Positions 43,196 to 52,052 of a DNA stretch of 64,000 bases are shown here, in pieces (positions within the stretch are counted from its first letter, which is position 1; each line of letters opens with the position of its first letter). The notes beneath the pieces were generated by a model that saw only the letters and a program-made list of their open reading frames with translations, was not told the DNA's origin and did not search any database. The stretch spans positions 384,739 through 448,738 of the forward strand of contig PXPE01000001.1 of NCBI GenBank assembly GCA_003009795.1, written 5' to 3'. This DNA comes from Nanohaloarchaea archaeon SW_7_43_1. GTDB taxonomy: Archaea; Nanohalarchaeota; Nanosalinia; Nanosalinales; Nanosalinaceae. Position numbers and translations under genes: made by a program.

Positions 43196-44236
43196 TTAGA
43201 ATTTCTTTAAGGTCATTTGCGTTTTCCTATCAACTAGATCAGATACTCTTAGGCCGACTCTACGCAATGAGGCGTTTTTTTCTTCTAATAGTCTTCTAAT
43301 CAATTTGTCAGAGTGGTTGATGAGTTCTTTCTTTGACTCCGCGGTATCTATTTTTGTGGATCGGGTGTACTGGTTTAACTCGGTATCTATACCTATAATA
43401 GCTATTTTTCCGAAAGCTTTCTGCTCTGATTCTATTCTTTCATCTAGTTTTTCGGCGATCTCTTCTATTTCCTTCATTATATAGCGATGGCTTTTGGAGT
43501 TTCTCTCCATAGTTTTGATCTTGGAAATCTGTTTCTGTTCTCCTGATTCTAGCTTTCTTGAACCTTTACCTATGGCTTTCCTCTTCAGTGAAGCGGCTTT
43601 CTCTCTACCGAACTTCTGTGCTAGTATGGTGTTATTAACTTCTCTTAAATCCTCTACAGTCTTTATCCCTGTTTCTTCCAGTATTTTCTCAGTTTTGCTT
43701 CCTACGCCGTGAAGATCAATCACATCTTTTTCAGACAGAAATTCCTTTTTGCTGTCTTTCCCTACTTTTTCTAATCCGTCAGGTTTGTCATCATCTGAAG
43801 CCAGTTTCGCTAGAAACTTGTTCGGAGCTATACCTATTGATGCAGTCAGTCCAAGTGATTCTATTCCTGCCTTGATCTTTTTTGCTTTTTCAACTTCATC
43901 TCCTTCAAGTCTGAAGTAGGCCTCGTCGATGCTGGTCTTCTGTATTTTGCTTGTGAAAGAGCTTAGGATTGCCAGTAGTTCCTCCGATTTTTTGCGGTAG
44001 AAATCATGGTCTGCCTCAAGAAATACTGTTTCCTCCGTTGCTTTGTCCTTGGCTTCTCTCAGAGGTATTCCTGAGTCTATTCCGAGTTCCCTTGCCTGAT
44101 AGTTACAGGTCGATACTGCTCCTGAGCTCTTATTCCGGGTGTATATACATATCACAACAGGTTTTTCCTTCAGTTCTGGTCTTCGGAGTTCTTCACAGCT
44201 GGCGAAAAATGCATCCATATCGATGTGTGCGATCAT
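43196..44236 (-). CDS. dinB: DNA polymerase IV, Y-family
   Basis: 346 residues. HIDMDAFFASCEELRRPEL holds the first acidic site, TSIDEAYFRL the second (S-I-D-E), and SIGIAPNKFLAKLASDDDKP the palm. A little-finger domain follows, and the end lacks a clear PCNA-binding box (QMTLKKF resembles QxxLxxF and might serve as one). Bypasses DNA lesions, fitting the repair-rich genome. Confidence 0.94.
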   Translation of the reverse strand: MIAHIDMDAFFASCEELRRPELKEKPVVICIYTRNKSSGAVSTCNYQARELGIDSGIPLREAKDKATEETVFLEADHDFYRKKSEELLAILSSFTSKIQKTSIDEAYFRLEGDEVEKAKKIKAGIESLGLTASIGIAPNKFLAKLASDDDKPDGLEKVGKDSKKEFLSEKDVIDLHGVGSKTEKILEETGIKTVEDLREVNNTILAQKFGREKAASLKRKAIGKGSRKLESGEQKQISKIKTMERNSKSHRYIMKEIEEIAEKLDERIESEQKAFGKIAIIGIDTELNQYTRSTKIDTAESKKELINHSDKLIRRLLEEKNASLRRVGLRVSDLVDRKTQMTLKKF

Positions 44237-44295
44237 GTAACTAGAATGGAAGGTTTATTTAAAAACAGAAGTCGGGAGCTGAACCGGTAGTTCCA

Positions 44296-44835
44296 CTAGT
44301 TGAGCTTTCCCACATGTTTTTCTACATCTTCTATGTAGTCCTCAACTCTGGATCGATAGCTTTCGTCCCGTAATTCTCCGTCTTCAGAGAATACATCTGT
44401 AACACCTGAGATAGGAAGGTTGGGTCCGGGTTTACCATTAACTGCCAAGGTTATATCATGGAGATGTGATAGACCTCTAACACCGCCGAATCCTCCGGCG
44501 GATGTCGTTACGTAACTGAATGGTTTATCATCGTACTCTGGGTAAAGATGGTCCAATGCGTTCTTGAGTACTCCTGGGATTGAGTGGTTGTATTCCGGGG
44601 TGATTATTACCAGACAGTCTGTTTTCCTGATTTTTTCACTGAGAAGTTGTGCGTTCTCTGGTGCCTCACCTTCATCAGAGTAGGTCCTATAGTTGAGAAA
44701 CGGGATTTCTTTCTCTTTCAGGTCAAAGATTTCGGGTTGATGCCCTGCTTCTTCCAGTTTCTCTTTGAGAAACTCGGCTGCATGGACGGTTTTTCTTCCG
44801 TCTCGGGTTGAGCCTATCAGGAGGAGAAAATGCAT
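44296..44835 (-). CDS. NADPH-dependent FMN reductase family protein
   Basis: 179 residues from the ATG at 44835, directly after the uS2 stop. Flavodoxin-like: LLIGSTRDGRKTVHAAEF for the FMN phosphate loop, VIITPEYNHSIPGVLKNALD and TTSAGGFGGVRG. Reduces quinones or chromate-like substrates with NAD(P)H and FMN. A longer frame reading back into uS2 is rejected. Confidence 0.85.
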   Translation of the reverse strand: MHFLLLIGSTRDGRKTVHAAEFLKEKLEEAGHQPEIFDLKEKEIPFLNYRTYSDEGEAPENAQLLSEKIRKTDCLVIITPEYNHSIPGVLKNALDHLYPEYDDKPFSYVTTSAGGFGGVRGLSHLHDITLAVNGKPGPNLPISGVTDVFSEDGELRDESYRSRVEDYIEDVEKHVGKLN

Positions 44836-44836
44836 T

Positions 44837-45448
44837 TTATTCCTTTTCTTCAGTTTCTTCGGTTTCGGGTCGGAAGTCTGAAAGGTTGAGCTCGATTTTT
44901 TGTCCGTTCTCTCCCTGCAGCTGTTCTGCAAGTAGGTAGTATACGAGACCGATCGAGTTCTCCGCCTTGTTATTTGCCGGTATTACAAGATCAATGTTGT
45001 CCAGACTGTTTCCTGAGTCTGCGAGAGCTATCACGGGTATTTGTGCATCGACTGCTTCGTCGATTGCCTGAGCGTCTTCTTCCGGATCTGTGACTATAAC
45101 TACTTCGGGTTCCATGAAGTCATCGGAGTTCGGGTTTGTCAGTGTTCCCGGCATGAATCTTCCTGCAATTACTTCTGCGCCTATTTCCTCTGAGAAAGCT
45201 TCTAGGGGCATTCTTGATGCTTCCTTTCTTCCAACAACTAGAATTTCTTCTGGACTGTATTTTGACAGAAATCTCGCTGCACTTCTTATTCTTTCATCTG
45301 TCTGGTTGAGATCGATTACTGATAGCTGGTTCTTTTTCACGTGGAAAATGTATTCCTCCATGTCACTGTGTTTTGTCTGTGTTCCGATATGTACTCCGTG
45401 TGAAAGATATTTTTCACGATCTATCAGCAGCTCTTCTTCGTCACTCAC
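44837..45448 (-). CDS. rps2: Ribosomal protein uS2
   Basis: 203 residues. YLSHGVHIGTQTKHSDMEEYI, DLNQTDERIRSAARFLSKY, GRFMPGTLTNP, and PVIALADSGNSLDNIDLVIPANNKAENSIGLVYYLLA are diagnostic. In archaea S2 often follows enolase, as here. Confidence 0.96.
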   Translation of the reverse strand: MSDEEELLIDREKYLSHGVHIGTQTKHSDMEEYIFHVKKNQLSVIDLNQTDERIRSAARFLSKYSPEEILVVGRKEASRMPLEAFSEEIGAEVIAGRFMPGTLTNPNSDDFMEPEVVIVTDPEEDAQAIDEAVDAQIPVIALADSGNSLDNIDLVIPANNKAENSIGLVYYLLAEQLQGENGQKIELNLSDFRPETEETEEKE

Positions 45449-45545
45449 TTAAAAACCACCTGATTTTCTGTGTAAACAGAGAAAATTAATGTTCGGTTCA
45501 TAACCGGATAGTCGAAGACTAAATATTAAATAAGGGTTTGATCTG

Positions 45546-46673
45546 CTAGAAACTGTTCAGTTCCGGGTTCTCCATCTTGCCCCAACTCCTCAAGAGAGTA
45601 TTCAGTTTTGCTATTCTAATATCTGAGATTCCGGCTTTGATGACAGGCGTTTCCCACTCCAGTGCGAGGTCTGAGATTGTTGAGTCACAGGTCTCACCTG
45701 ATCGATGTGAGATGACAGTGATGTAGTTGTTCTCCTTTGCAAGTTCTACTGTTTCCCTGGCATCTGTTACCGTCCCTACCTGGTTTGGTTTGACTATCAG
45801 TGCGTTTCCCGCGCGGTTCTCTATTCCTTCCTGTAACCTCTCTTTCTGTGTTACAAAGAGGTCGTCTCCGGCTATCATTATTTCAGGGTTCTTCAACGTT
45901 AGTCGGGCATGGTTTCTGAGATCATCTTCATGGAACGGATCCTCGACATAAACCAGGTCGAACCCATCGATTAGTTTCTGCACGAAATCCAGCATCTGAT
46001 CTCCGTCGAACTTTTGCCTCATCGAAGGCAGGTTATATTTTTCAGTTTCTCGGCTGTAGAACTCAGAGGCTGCAATATCCAGTCCGATCCTCGCATCATG
46101 TTTGTCGGCTACTTTTTTCAGCGCCTTCAGTGTTTCCTCGTCATCCATCGAGGTTACTAATGCGCCTTCATCGTTCATACCCATTACTTTCTGTGAGTAT
46201 CTTTCCTTCAGTTCCTGGTAGATCGTGGTATTTGTCCTTATTGCTTCTGGAAAGGTCTCTGCGTTGACAGGTAACACAAGAAACTCCTGTATAGCGGTGT
46301 TTCCTCCATGTTCTCCTCCACCAATCACATTGCTGAGCGGTAGCGGGAATTTTTTACCTCTCTGGAATCCGTCTGCGTTCTTGAACGCAAAGCTTGAGGC
46401 GACTGCTGCCGATCCGATTCGGGAGAACTTGTCTGTACCATCAAGTTCTCTGAGCTTGTTATCAAACTCTTCCTGTGTCAGGTTTTTTCCTTCAAGCTTT
46501 GAGAGAAGCTCTTCAGTTCCATCAAGATGTTCCGGGACAAATGCCTCTGCTTCGTACATTCCGGTTGAAGCTCCGGAAGGCGCCTTTCCGTAGCTGGAGT
46601 TTATTTCCGCTTCCACAGTAGGTTTTGTACGTGAGTCAATTATCTGCCTGAGTTTCAGAGACTTGATTTCCAT
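45546..46673 (-). CDS. eno: Enolase, shorter than usual
   Basis: 375 residues against ~415-430 in most archaea. All functional blocks are present: RQIIDSRTKPTVEAEI, SGASTGMYEAEAF, NVIGGGEHGGNTAIQEFLV, GLDIAASEFY, VEDPFHEDD, IAGDDLFVTQ, IVKPNQVGTVTDA and ISHRSGETCDST. The shortening seems to come from a compact second half between the catalytic loops. Converts 2-phosphoglycerate to PEP, so glycolysis runs at least to this point. Sits in the rpoK-eno-rps2 row. Confidence 0.95.
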   Translation of the reverse strand: MEIKSLKLRQIIDSRTKPTVEAEINSSYGKAPSGASTGMYEAEAFVPEHLDGTEELLSKLEGKNLTQEEFDNKLRELDGTDKFSRIGSAAVASSFAFKNADGFQRGKKFPLPLSNVIGGGEHGGNTAIQEFLVLPVNAETFPEAIRTNTTIYQELKERYSQKVMGMNDEGALVTSMDDEETLKALKKVADKHDARIGLDIAASEFYSRETEKYNLPSMRQKFDGDQMLDFVQKLIDGFDLVYVEDPFHEDDLRNHARLTLKNPEIMIAGDDLFVTQKERLQEGIENRAGNALIVKPNQVGTVTDARETVELAKENNYITVISHRSGETCDSTISDLALEWETPVIKAGISDIRIAKLNTLLRSWGKMENPELNSF

Positions 46674-46750
46674 AAAGTAGAATTAGCTGTTCTTGTTTAA
46701 AATCTGGCTGGGTGAAGAATTGGTAAATAAAGAGAAGAAACGTGGATACT

Positions 46751-46918
46751 TTAGTTGTTCTTGACTGTAATTGGGAGTTTGTCTTCTTCCATTTCCTTTC
46801 TCGCTGTTTTTAGTGGTTTCTCACCTTCTTCTGCGTCTACGAATGCTGGTGCTCCCTGCGCTAGCTGGAGCGTTCTCGCTCCAATTACTCTTGCCTTTTC
46901 GTATCTTGTGTAGTTCAT
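46751..46918 (-). CDS. rpoK: RNA polymerase subunit K (omega homologue)
   Basis: 55 residues from the ATG at 46918. YTRYEKARVIGARTLQLAQGAPAFVD is the Rpb6/omega signature. RpoK helps fold the catalytic clamp region. Typical archaeal neighbours: rpoK before enolase and S2. A longer start (46948) would overlap the PAC2 gene. Confidence 0.93.
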   Translation of the reverse strand: MNYTRYEKARVIGARTLQLAQGAPAFVDAEEGEKPLKTARKEMEEDKLPITVKNN

Positions 46919-46940
46919 TTTAAGTATCACCTTTTGATGA

Positions 46941-47705
46941 TCAACCAATGTAGCCGAGATCCTGTTGGCTCTGGCTTTCTTGGTCCTGACCCTGTTTGCC
47001 TTTGAGGTTTTGAAGTTTTTTAAGGACTTCCTGTGACTCCTTTACTTTCTCGTCCAGTTCTGAATAATCTATATCAAGATCCAGGATTTTCTCAATTGAC
47101 TGTAGTACGGCCTCGGTTGCCTTTGGATCGCTTAGGAGGAATCCTGGGGTTTCCCCTAGCAGGCAGATTCCGGAGTAGTCTCTCTCGTGACCGAGTCCAA
47201 GGATAAGTCCGGATGCTCCGACTATCTGCCCTACATCATGATCTAGGTTGATTCCATGTTCTGAGTAATCGTCTTTGAGTTTCTCAGTTGTCACGGCGCC
47301 GAAGACATCAGGCTCTTCTACTACATCTCCTGTTCCGTATCCCCCGATTGTTATGATTTCTGAGGCTTCTGCCTCGTCTACAAGTTCCATTATCTTCTCC
47401 GCGACTTCGTAATGTCCCTGAGGTGTTGATGCCTGTGCATTTCCCTCAATAAGTACTAAATCGCGTGCATCATCTCTTTTAAGCTGGTATATATTGTTTT
47501 TAAGGAGGTCTACTGTTTTGTTGTCTCTTACAATCGTGTATGGTGGGAAGTGATGGGAATAAAGTTCGCCGACCTTGTCTGCTTCAAGATGGTCTGCGAG
47601 GTATGCTACTGTAGTTTTGCCTATGTGACCTATTCCTGCAAGTCCTTCTATGAATACCGGGTTTTCTGTACCTAGTTCTTTTTCCATGTCAAGTCTAACT
47701 GTCAT
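46941..47705 (-). CDS. PAC2-family proteasome-assembly-chaperone-like protein
   Basis: 254 residues. NPVFIEGLAGIGHIGKTTVAYLADHL, HHFPPYTIVRD, ITIGGYGTGDVVEEPDVF and GASGLILGLGHERDYSGICLLGETPGFLLSDPKAT are PAC2 signatures. The C-terminal tail is a Gln-rich coiled coil. Role in archaea unproven; it lies next to Nop10 and aIF2alpha in many genomes, as here. Confidence 0.88.
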   Translation of the reverse strand: MTVRLDMEKELGTENPVFIEGLAGIGHIGKTTVAYLADHLEADKVGELYSHHFPPYTIVRDNKTVDLLKNNIYQLKRDDARDLVLIEGNAQASTPQGHYEVAEKIMELVDEAEASEIITIGGYGTGDVVEEPDVFGAVTTEKLKDDYSEHGINLDHDVGQIVGASGLILGLGHERDYSGICLLGETPGFLLSDPKATEAVLQSIEKILDLDIDYSELDEKVKESQEVLKKLQNLKGKQGQDQESQSQQDLGYIG

Positions 47706-47719
47706 TCTTTTTGATCACA

Positions 47720-47872
47720 TTAGTTCTGGTCTTCCATCTGTTTTTTGGTTTTCCGTCTATATTCTCCATATCTATCCGGGTAAGAGAATTTTGGCGGTCT
47801 TGCAGTTTCTGTATCTGTACAGTGTTCCTGCTTCAGTGTATATGAGTTACATTCTGGACATTTTTTAATCAT
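47720..47872 (-). CDS. nop10: H/ACA RNP protein Nop10
   Basis: 50 residues. IKKCPECNSYTLKQEHC with the zinc-like ribbon, then TARPPKFSYPDRYGEYRRK, are typical Nop10. It is a core part of H/ACA particles that guide pseudouridylation together with Cbf5, Gar1 and L7Ae. Position between aIF2alpha and PAC2 is the standard archaeal row. Confidence 0.93.
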   Translation of the reverse strand: MIKKCPECNSYTLKQEHCTDTETARPPKFSYPDRYGEYRRKTKKQMEDQN

Positions 47873-47880
47873 AGGAGAAC

Positions 47881-48633
47881 TCACGCCTTCGAGAATTCGA
47901 ATTTTCCGCCCAGTTCTTCGGCTTTTTCCCTGAACTCTTCAACAGCTTTATCCATCCTTTTCTTGGCCAGTTCCTGGTTTCTTCCCCATGCAGTTGCAGA
48001 ATACTTCGGTGCTGACACATACTTTATATCAATGGCTTCAAACTCCTTGAATGTATCTTTTATCCGGTCTACCCCATTACCTTGATGGAACTCGAGTTTA
48101 ATCTCTCCCTCAAGTTTTTCCTGTTTCAGGTTGATGTTTTCCTCGGCGACTTCCTTTATCGCCTCTACTGTCTCTTCATCGAACATTTCCTGTAGCTTTT
48201 CCTCCTTTCCTACCGCGATTTCGAAGCCGTGGAAGGCCGAGCCGAACTCTTTCTGGAGCTCGAATGCTATTTCTTCATACGCTCCATCTTTTGAAATATT
48301 AAGTTTTTCTCCCAGTTCCTCTACGAAGCTGTCCGCCTTTTTCTCCTTGTTCAATCGAGACATTGCATCTCTTTTCTGGTTCTCGTTAACTCTTTTCAGC
48401 GAGAGATCCACTGTATCATCTTCGTTTTCAACTACTTGTGCGACCGTTTTCTCTCCTTCTGAAATCTCCTTGCCGACATCCTGCACCCATGAACGTGAGA
48501 CCTCAGATATGTGGATAAGTCCAGAAACATCACCGTATTCGTCAAGGTCTGCGTAAGCCGAGTTCTTATCAGCATCAGTTATAGTTATGACCACGAAATC
48601 TCCGACTTCGGGTCTATCTTTGTACCATCTCAT
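47881..48633 (-). CDS. eif2a: Translation initiation factor aIF2, alpha subunit
   Basis: 250 residues. N-terminal S1 fold (KDRPEVGDFVVITITDADKN, DVSGLIHISEVSRSWVQDV), a helical middle and the C-terminal alpha-beta domain (RIKDTFKEFEAIDIKYVSAP). Binds initiator Met-tRNA with aIF2beta/gamma. Co-transcribed with eS27 and eL42. Confidence 0.95.
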   Translation of the reverse strand: MRWYKDRPEVGDFVVITITDADKNSAYADLDEYGDVSGLIHISEVSRSWVQDVGKEISEGEKTVAQVVENEDDTVDLSLKRVNENQKRDAMSRLNKEKKADSFVEELGEKLNISKDGAYEEIAFELQKEFGSAFHGFEIAVGKEEKLQEMFDEETVEAIKEVAEENINLKQEKLEGEIKLEFHQGNGVDRIKDTFKEFEAIDIKYVSAPKYSATAWGRNQELAKKRMDKAVEEFREKAEELGGKFEFSKA

Positions 48634-48779
48634 AAATGGAAAATAGAAAGTGAGCTTTAAAAGATGAATTAAGTCTCTACTTTATCATTCCCTTAAACTC
48701 TCTAAATCTAATTCAGAGCAGAATTACTTGAATTGATCGTGTTAGAAAATAGGTTCGATTATTGCGGGAAAAAGAATAT

Positions 48780-48953
48780 TTACTCTGCTTTAAGTTCTTC
48801 TGCTATTTCTCCATTCACGTCTGCCTTGCCGCCGGTAGGGGTTGCGAGTTCTTCGCTGCACACTAGACATTCAACCTTTGTTGATGCATGTGAGAAGATC
48901 TTCTGCTCATTACCGCATTCGCTGCATTTTACCCTGTAGAAATCTCTGGCCAT
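48780..48953 (-). CDS. rps27e: Ribosomal protein eS27
   Basis: 57 residues. FYRVKCSECGNEQKIFSHA and VECLVCSEELATPTGGKADV carry the CxxC pairs of the S27e zinc ribbon. Between eL42 and aIF2alpha in the usual order. Confidence 0.95.
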   Translation of the reverse strand: MARDFYRVKCSECGNEQKIFSHASTKVECLVCSEELATPTGGKADVNGEIAEELKAE

Positions 48954-48961
48954 CTAATTAA

Positions 48962-49264
48962 TCACCGTTCAATCTCAAGTTTTGAAGTCCTGATTGGGTT
49001 TTGTCTCTTGTAGCTCTTTCCGCATTCCTTGCAGTTAAACTCGAGATCTTTCTTCTCCGAGGTCGGGTTCTTTCTTCCTCTGCTTCTGATTGCAGGGTTC
49101 TCATATGGGAATGATCCGTACCCGTTATCTACCTTTCTCTGTCTCTTTCTATCTTTCTTTTTCCAGGCGCCTGCGTTTTGATTAGTTGGTTCTTTGAGTG
49201 TCTGCTCTGTGTGCTTATCGCAGTTTGGGCAGTATCTTCTCTGTTCTTTTGGAATCTTGACCAT
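48962..49264 (-). CDS. rpl44e: Ribosomal protein eL42 (L44e)
   Basis: 100 residues from the ATG at 49264, which matches the conserved start VKIPKEQRRYCPNCDKHTEQ. Zinc pairs CPNC and CKEC are present. eL42 lines the E-site. First gene of a row continuing with eS27, aIF2alpha, Nop10 and PAC2. Confidence 0.94.
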   Translation of the reverse strand: MVKIPKEQRRYCPNCDKHTEQTLKEPTNQNAGAWKKKDRKRQRKVDNGYGSFPYENPAIRSRGRKNPTSEKKDLEFNCKECGKSYKRQNPIRTSKLEIER

Positions 49265-49301
49265 ATTCATCACTGGCGCGGTTAAACTTTAAAAGGACTT
49301 C

Positions 49302-49937
49302 CTAACCTTTTTCCAGGATTCTTGAACCGTTGAGTTCAGAGGATTTCAGGTTTTCAGGCGTTCCCAGAACTATTTCCGTTCTGATATTAGATCTTTCGAT
49401 TATATCGAGTGCTGTAGAGTCTATCAAGTCATGTGTTCCAGCTGATTTATTACCTTCTGTTAGCTCCCTAAGCTCAGATACTGTCGTTTCTTCTATCTTT
49501 TCCGCCTCCTGTTCTTCAGGATCTTCGGTATAGACTCCGTCTACACTTGTCGCAATGATTAGTCTGGCCTCAAAAAGTTCTGCAACCGTTGCCGCAACCG
49601 CATCTGTAGAGTAGCCAGGGACCAAACCACCCATAACAGTATCTTTCCCTGTTTCTGCTGCTTTTCGAACCTCCTTCACTGTCTCCGGGATCTCCGGATA
49701 TGCATTGAGCGCTGTCGCCAATGTTTTTGCGTTCAACCTCGTAGCTTCTATTCCAATAAGATCGAGCTCTGTCTGGTTCCCGTATTCTTCTGCTGCAAGA
49801 ATGTTTTCCTTCAGTCTACCGGCGCCTGTAACTATAATTTTCTGCTTCTCCGAACTGAATGCGTTCTTGTACTGATCCAGTTTATCCAGGTTCTCTGTTA
49901 AAATTGATCCTCCTAGTGCGTATACTTTTTCTACCAT
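49302..49937 (-). CDS. pyrH: UMP kinase PyrH (archaeal type)
   Basis: 211 residues from the ATG at 49937. VYALGGSILTENLDKLD, IIVTGAGRLKENI, GLVPGYSTDAVAATVAELF and IATSVDGVYTEDPEEQ are amino-acid-kinase blocks typical of archaeal UMP kinase. Makes UDP from UMP. One base past the GINS stop. Confidence 0.9.
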   Translation of the reverse strand: MVEKVYALGGSILTENLDKLDQYKNAFSSEKQKIIVTGAGRLKENILAAEEYGNQTELDLIGIEATRLNAKTLATALNAYPEIPETVKEVRKAAETGKDTVMGGLVPGYSTDAVAATVAELFEARLIIATSVDGVYTEDPEEQEAEKIEETTVSELRELTEGNKSAGTHDLIDSTALDIIERSNIRTEIVLGTPENLKSSELNGSRILEKG

Positions 49938-49938
49938 T

Positions 49939-50553
49939 TTAGCTTTCCACCTTTTCTGCGTTTCCTCTGTTAACCAGTATATCCGCGTTTTCTTCAGGCA
50001 GTTCAGCTTTCTCCCCTTCTTCAAAAGGTCCGTAGGATTCAAGATCGGTCCCCATGAACTCTGGCACCTCCGATATGATTTCCACTTTTTCGTATCCTTC
50101 CTCTGTAGAAGTTTCAGTTACATCTATATCGTCATCTGTTTCTTCATTTTCCTCCATCTCTATCTCAGATTCTTCCTCAATATCAGGAGTTTCAACTTTA
50201 TCTGAATCGCCCTCGATTACTTCATCAATACTGGCGGAGTATTCTTTGAATCTTTCCTTGATATCGCGGAAGAATTCCTGTTCTCGGGGAAGAAGATTTA
50301 ATTTGCTGCTTTTAACATCAGACTTCACAGATATTTTGGCGTTCTTGACTATCTTTTCCTGTCGAAGCCCGATTATTTTCTCGAAAACCCTCTTTGCGTT
50401 CTTGTATTCTCTGTTGTCAACTCCTTCTTTTCTTTCAATGTACTCGGAGACTCTCAGAAGAAAGTTGTCTTCTAGTTCGGATAGCTTATCCTGTCTTTTC
50501 TCTGTCTTCTGTATCTTTCTTAAATCGCTGAAGGTCAGTGCTTCGTCTCCCAT
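49939..50553 (-). CDS. GINS-family replication protein (Gins51-like)
   Basis: 204 residues. EYIERKEGVDNREYKNAKRVFEKIIGLRQEKIVKNA is the A-domain helix bundle; the short B-domain is FMGTDLESYGPFEEGEKAEL with LPEENADILVNRGNAEKV. An acidic disordered linker (~45 residues) joins them. GINS links MCM to the rest of the replisome; here it lies directly downstream of the primase, as in many archaea. Confidence 0.87.
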   Translation of the reverse strand: MGDEALTFSDLRKIQKTEKRQDKLSELEDNFLLRVSEYIERKEGVDNREYKNAKRVFEKIIGLRQEKIVKNAKISVKSDVKSSKLNLLPREQEFFRDIKERFKEYSASIDEVIEGDSDKVETPDIEEESEIEMEENEETDDDIDVTETSTEEGYEKVEIISEVPEFMGTDLESYGPFEEGEKAELPEENADILVNRGNAEKVES

Positions 50554-50596
50554 TCTCCCAGTTCAAAATTTGACTACAAACTTTTTATCTGGACTG

Positions 50597-51997
50597 CTAC
50601 AGCTTTTTGACCTTGTCATCTTCCTGGCATTTCTGGACGTGTTTCCTGTAGTAACTCTCCATCTCGTATTCCTTGCCGCAGTAGGGACACTCCATTATCT
50701 CCTTCTCATCGTTGTTCTCATCTTTCTCGCTTTCCGGGTCTCTCTTATTTGCCTGCCGGAAGGCATAGCTGACAGGGTTTGTTACCTGTTCTTCAATGTG
50801 GTCTCCCTCATATACTTGCATGTCCTCGTAATAACCATTGGAATCGTAGTTGGGAGGAGGTACATCCTCGTCTCGGCGTCTGTGCCATCTTAACTGAGTT
50901 TTGATGTAGGTATCGGAGAGCGCTTCCTCATTCCGTTCGTTCCACTCCCAGATTTTGGATTCGATCTGTTCCCAGGAGTATCCGACGGTTCTCAGAAAAT
51001 TGAGGAGTATGAATAATCCACGTTTTCTACCGTCCTCAAGGCCTTCCAGAACATTGTTTATAGTAGGTGGGAAGTACTTCTCCGGTATCGCGTCCTCAGG
51101 TCTTTCAAAGTCTCTCTCCGATCTCTCTATTCTTTCCTCTTTTTTCTGCTCTCTTCTCTTCTCAATGTAGTCCATCGCCTGAACGGCCAGATTCGCCGCC
51201 TCGCCAACCTCGTATTCGTGAAGAAACCGTGTCTTAAAATCGATATTATCCATTTCTGCGTCTTTTTTCTCAAATTCCTCCAGTTTCCCTATCTCTATAG
51301 GTTTGGATACCAGCCAGCTTCCATCATGGAGAGAGTAAGGCATTCGGAAAAGATGTCGTGAACCCCAGTCATTCTCGATATCCGATACCTGGTAAGGATC
51401 TAAGCCCCCGTCAGTCTCCATTTCCTCATCGAATCCATGTTCCTTGACAAGCTGTATCATTTCGTCCTTGATATTCTCCCGGACATAATTTACTATGCCC
51501 TGGGGAAGCTCAGGGTAATGTTTTGAAATATGGTCTCCGCCGATTGTCTCCGGAAATGCTTCCCCTCTAAAACCTATATGGAATCCGCGGTTACCTGAAA
51601 ACTTGATGCTTATATTCTCGATTCCGTGTTCGTTTAACTCCTCTATAACTAGTTTTGCGGTATCTTTGGAGAGTTCAAAGGAGTAGTCACAGTCAATATC
51701 TATTACGAGATCCCAGCCTTCTCTCAGCTTGTCAGCGTCGTTAACTTTATCGATCAAAAGCGGATTTCTCCATTTCTCTACCGATGAATGGAAAGCCACT
51801 GCGCCGTTTTCAACTAGCTGTTTAAAATCTCCCGGGAAGTTGACGGCGTCCGGTCTTTTTCCGTAGCCTTTCAGGTAAGTTGGAGCGATTTCCCTATATT
51901 CAGAAACTTCAACTACGCGTTCAACTAATTCTTTCTGTTCGTAATACTGCCTTATTTTCCAGTCCTGCGGTTTCTCTCTGCTCCCTTCATCCGCCAT
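50597..51997 (-). CDS. priS: DNA primase with fused small and large subunit parts, lacking Fe-S cysteines
   Basis: 466 residues, about 100 more than a normal PriS. The N-terminal part has IDIDCDYSFELSK (catalytic Asp pair) and IKFSGNRGFHIGFRG, the PriS core. From ~325 the text PPTINNVLEGLEDGRKRGLF, LLNFLRTVGYSWEQI and KTQLRWHRRRD resembles the PriL C-terminal domain, but none of the four cysteines that hold PriL's 4Fe-4S cluster is present. The C-terminus is a C2HC finger (ECPYCGKEYEMESYYRKHVQKC pattern, split CxxC...HxxxxC). Fused one-gene primases are known in Nanoarchaeum and other DPANN. Confidence 0.85.
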   Translation of the reverse strand: MADEGSREKPQDWKIRQYYEQKELVERVVEVSEYREIAPTYLKGYGKRPDAVNFPGDFKQLVENGAVAFHSSVEKWRNPLLIDKVNDADKLREGWDLVIDIDCDYSFELSKDTAKLVIEELNEHGIENISIKFSGNRGFHIGFRGEAFPETIGGDHISKHYPELPQGIVNYVRENIKDEMIQLVKEHGFDEEMETDGGLDPYQVSDIENDWGSRHLFRMPYSLHDGSWLVSKPIEIGKLEEFEKKDAEMDNIDFKTRFLHEYEVGEAANLAVQAMDYIEKRREQKKEERIERSERDFERPEDAIPEKYFPPTINNVLEGLEDGRKRGLFILLNFLRTVGYSWEQIESKIWEWNERNEEALSDTYIKTQLRWHRRRDEDVPPPNYDSNGYYEDMQVYEGDHIEEQVTNPVSYAFRQANKRDPESEKDENNDEKEIMECPYCGKEYEMESYYRKHVQKCQEDDKVKKL

Positions 51998-52052
51998 GGT
52001 TCATCTATTGAAACGAAAACCTAAAAGTGTGATCTGGAGAACCCGATGAAGT

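Noticed and set aside
44836-44931. N-terminal extension of the FMN reductase into uS2
   Set aside because: The added residues are an out-of-frame reading of uS2; ATG at 44835 begins exactly at the flavodoxin fold.
50054-50893. 279-codon open frame opposite GINS and primase genes
   Set aside because: Serine-rich antisense text with no motif; the minus-strand genes have clear family signatures.
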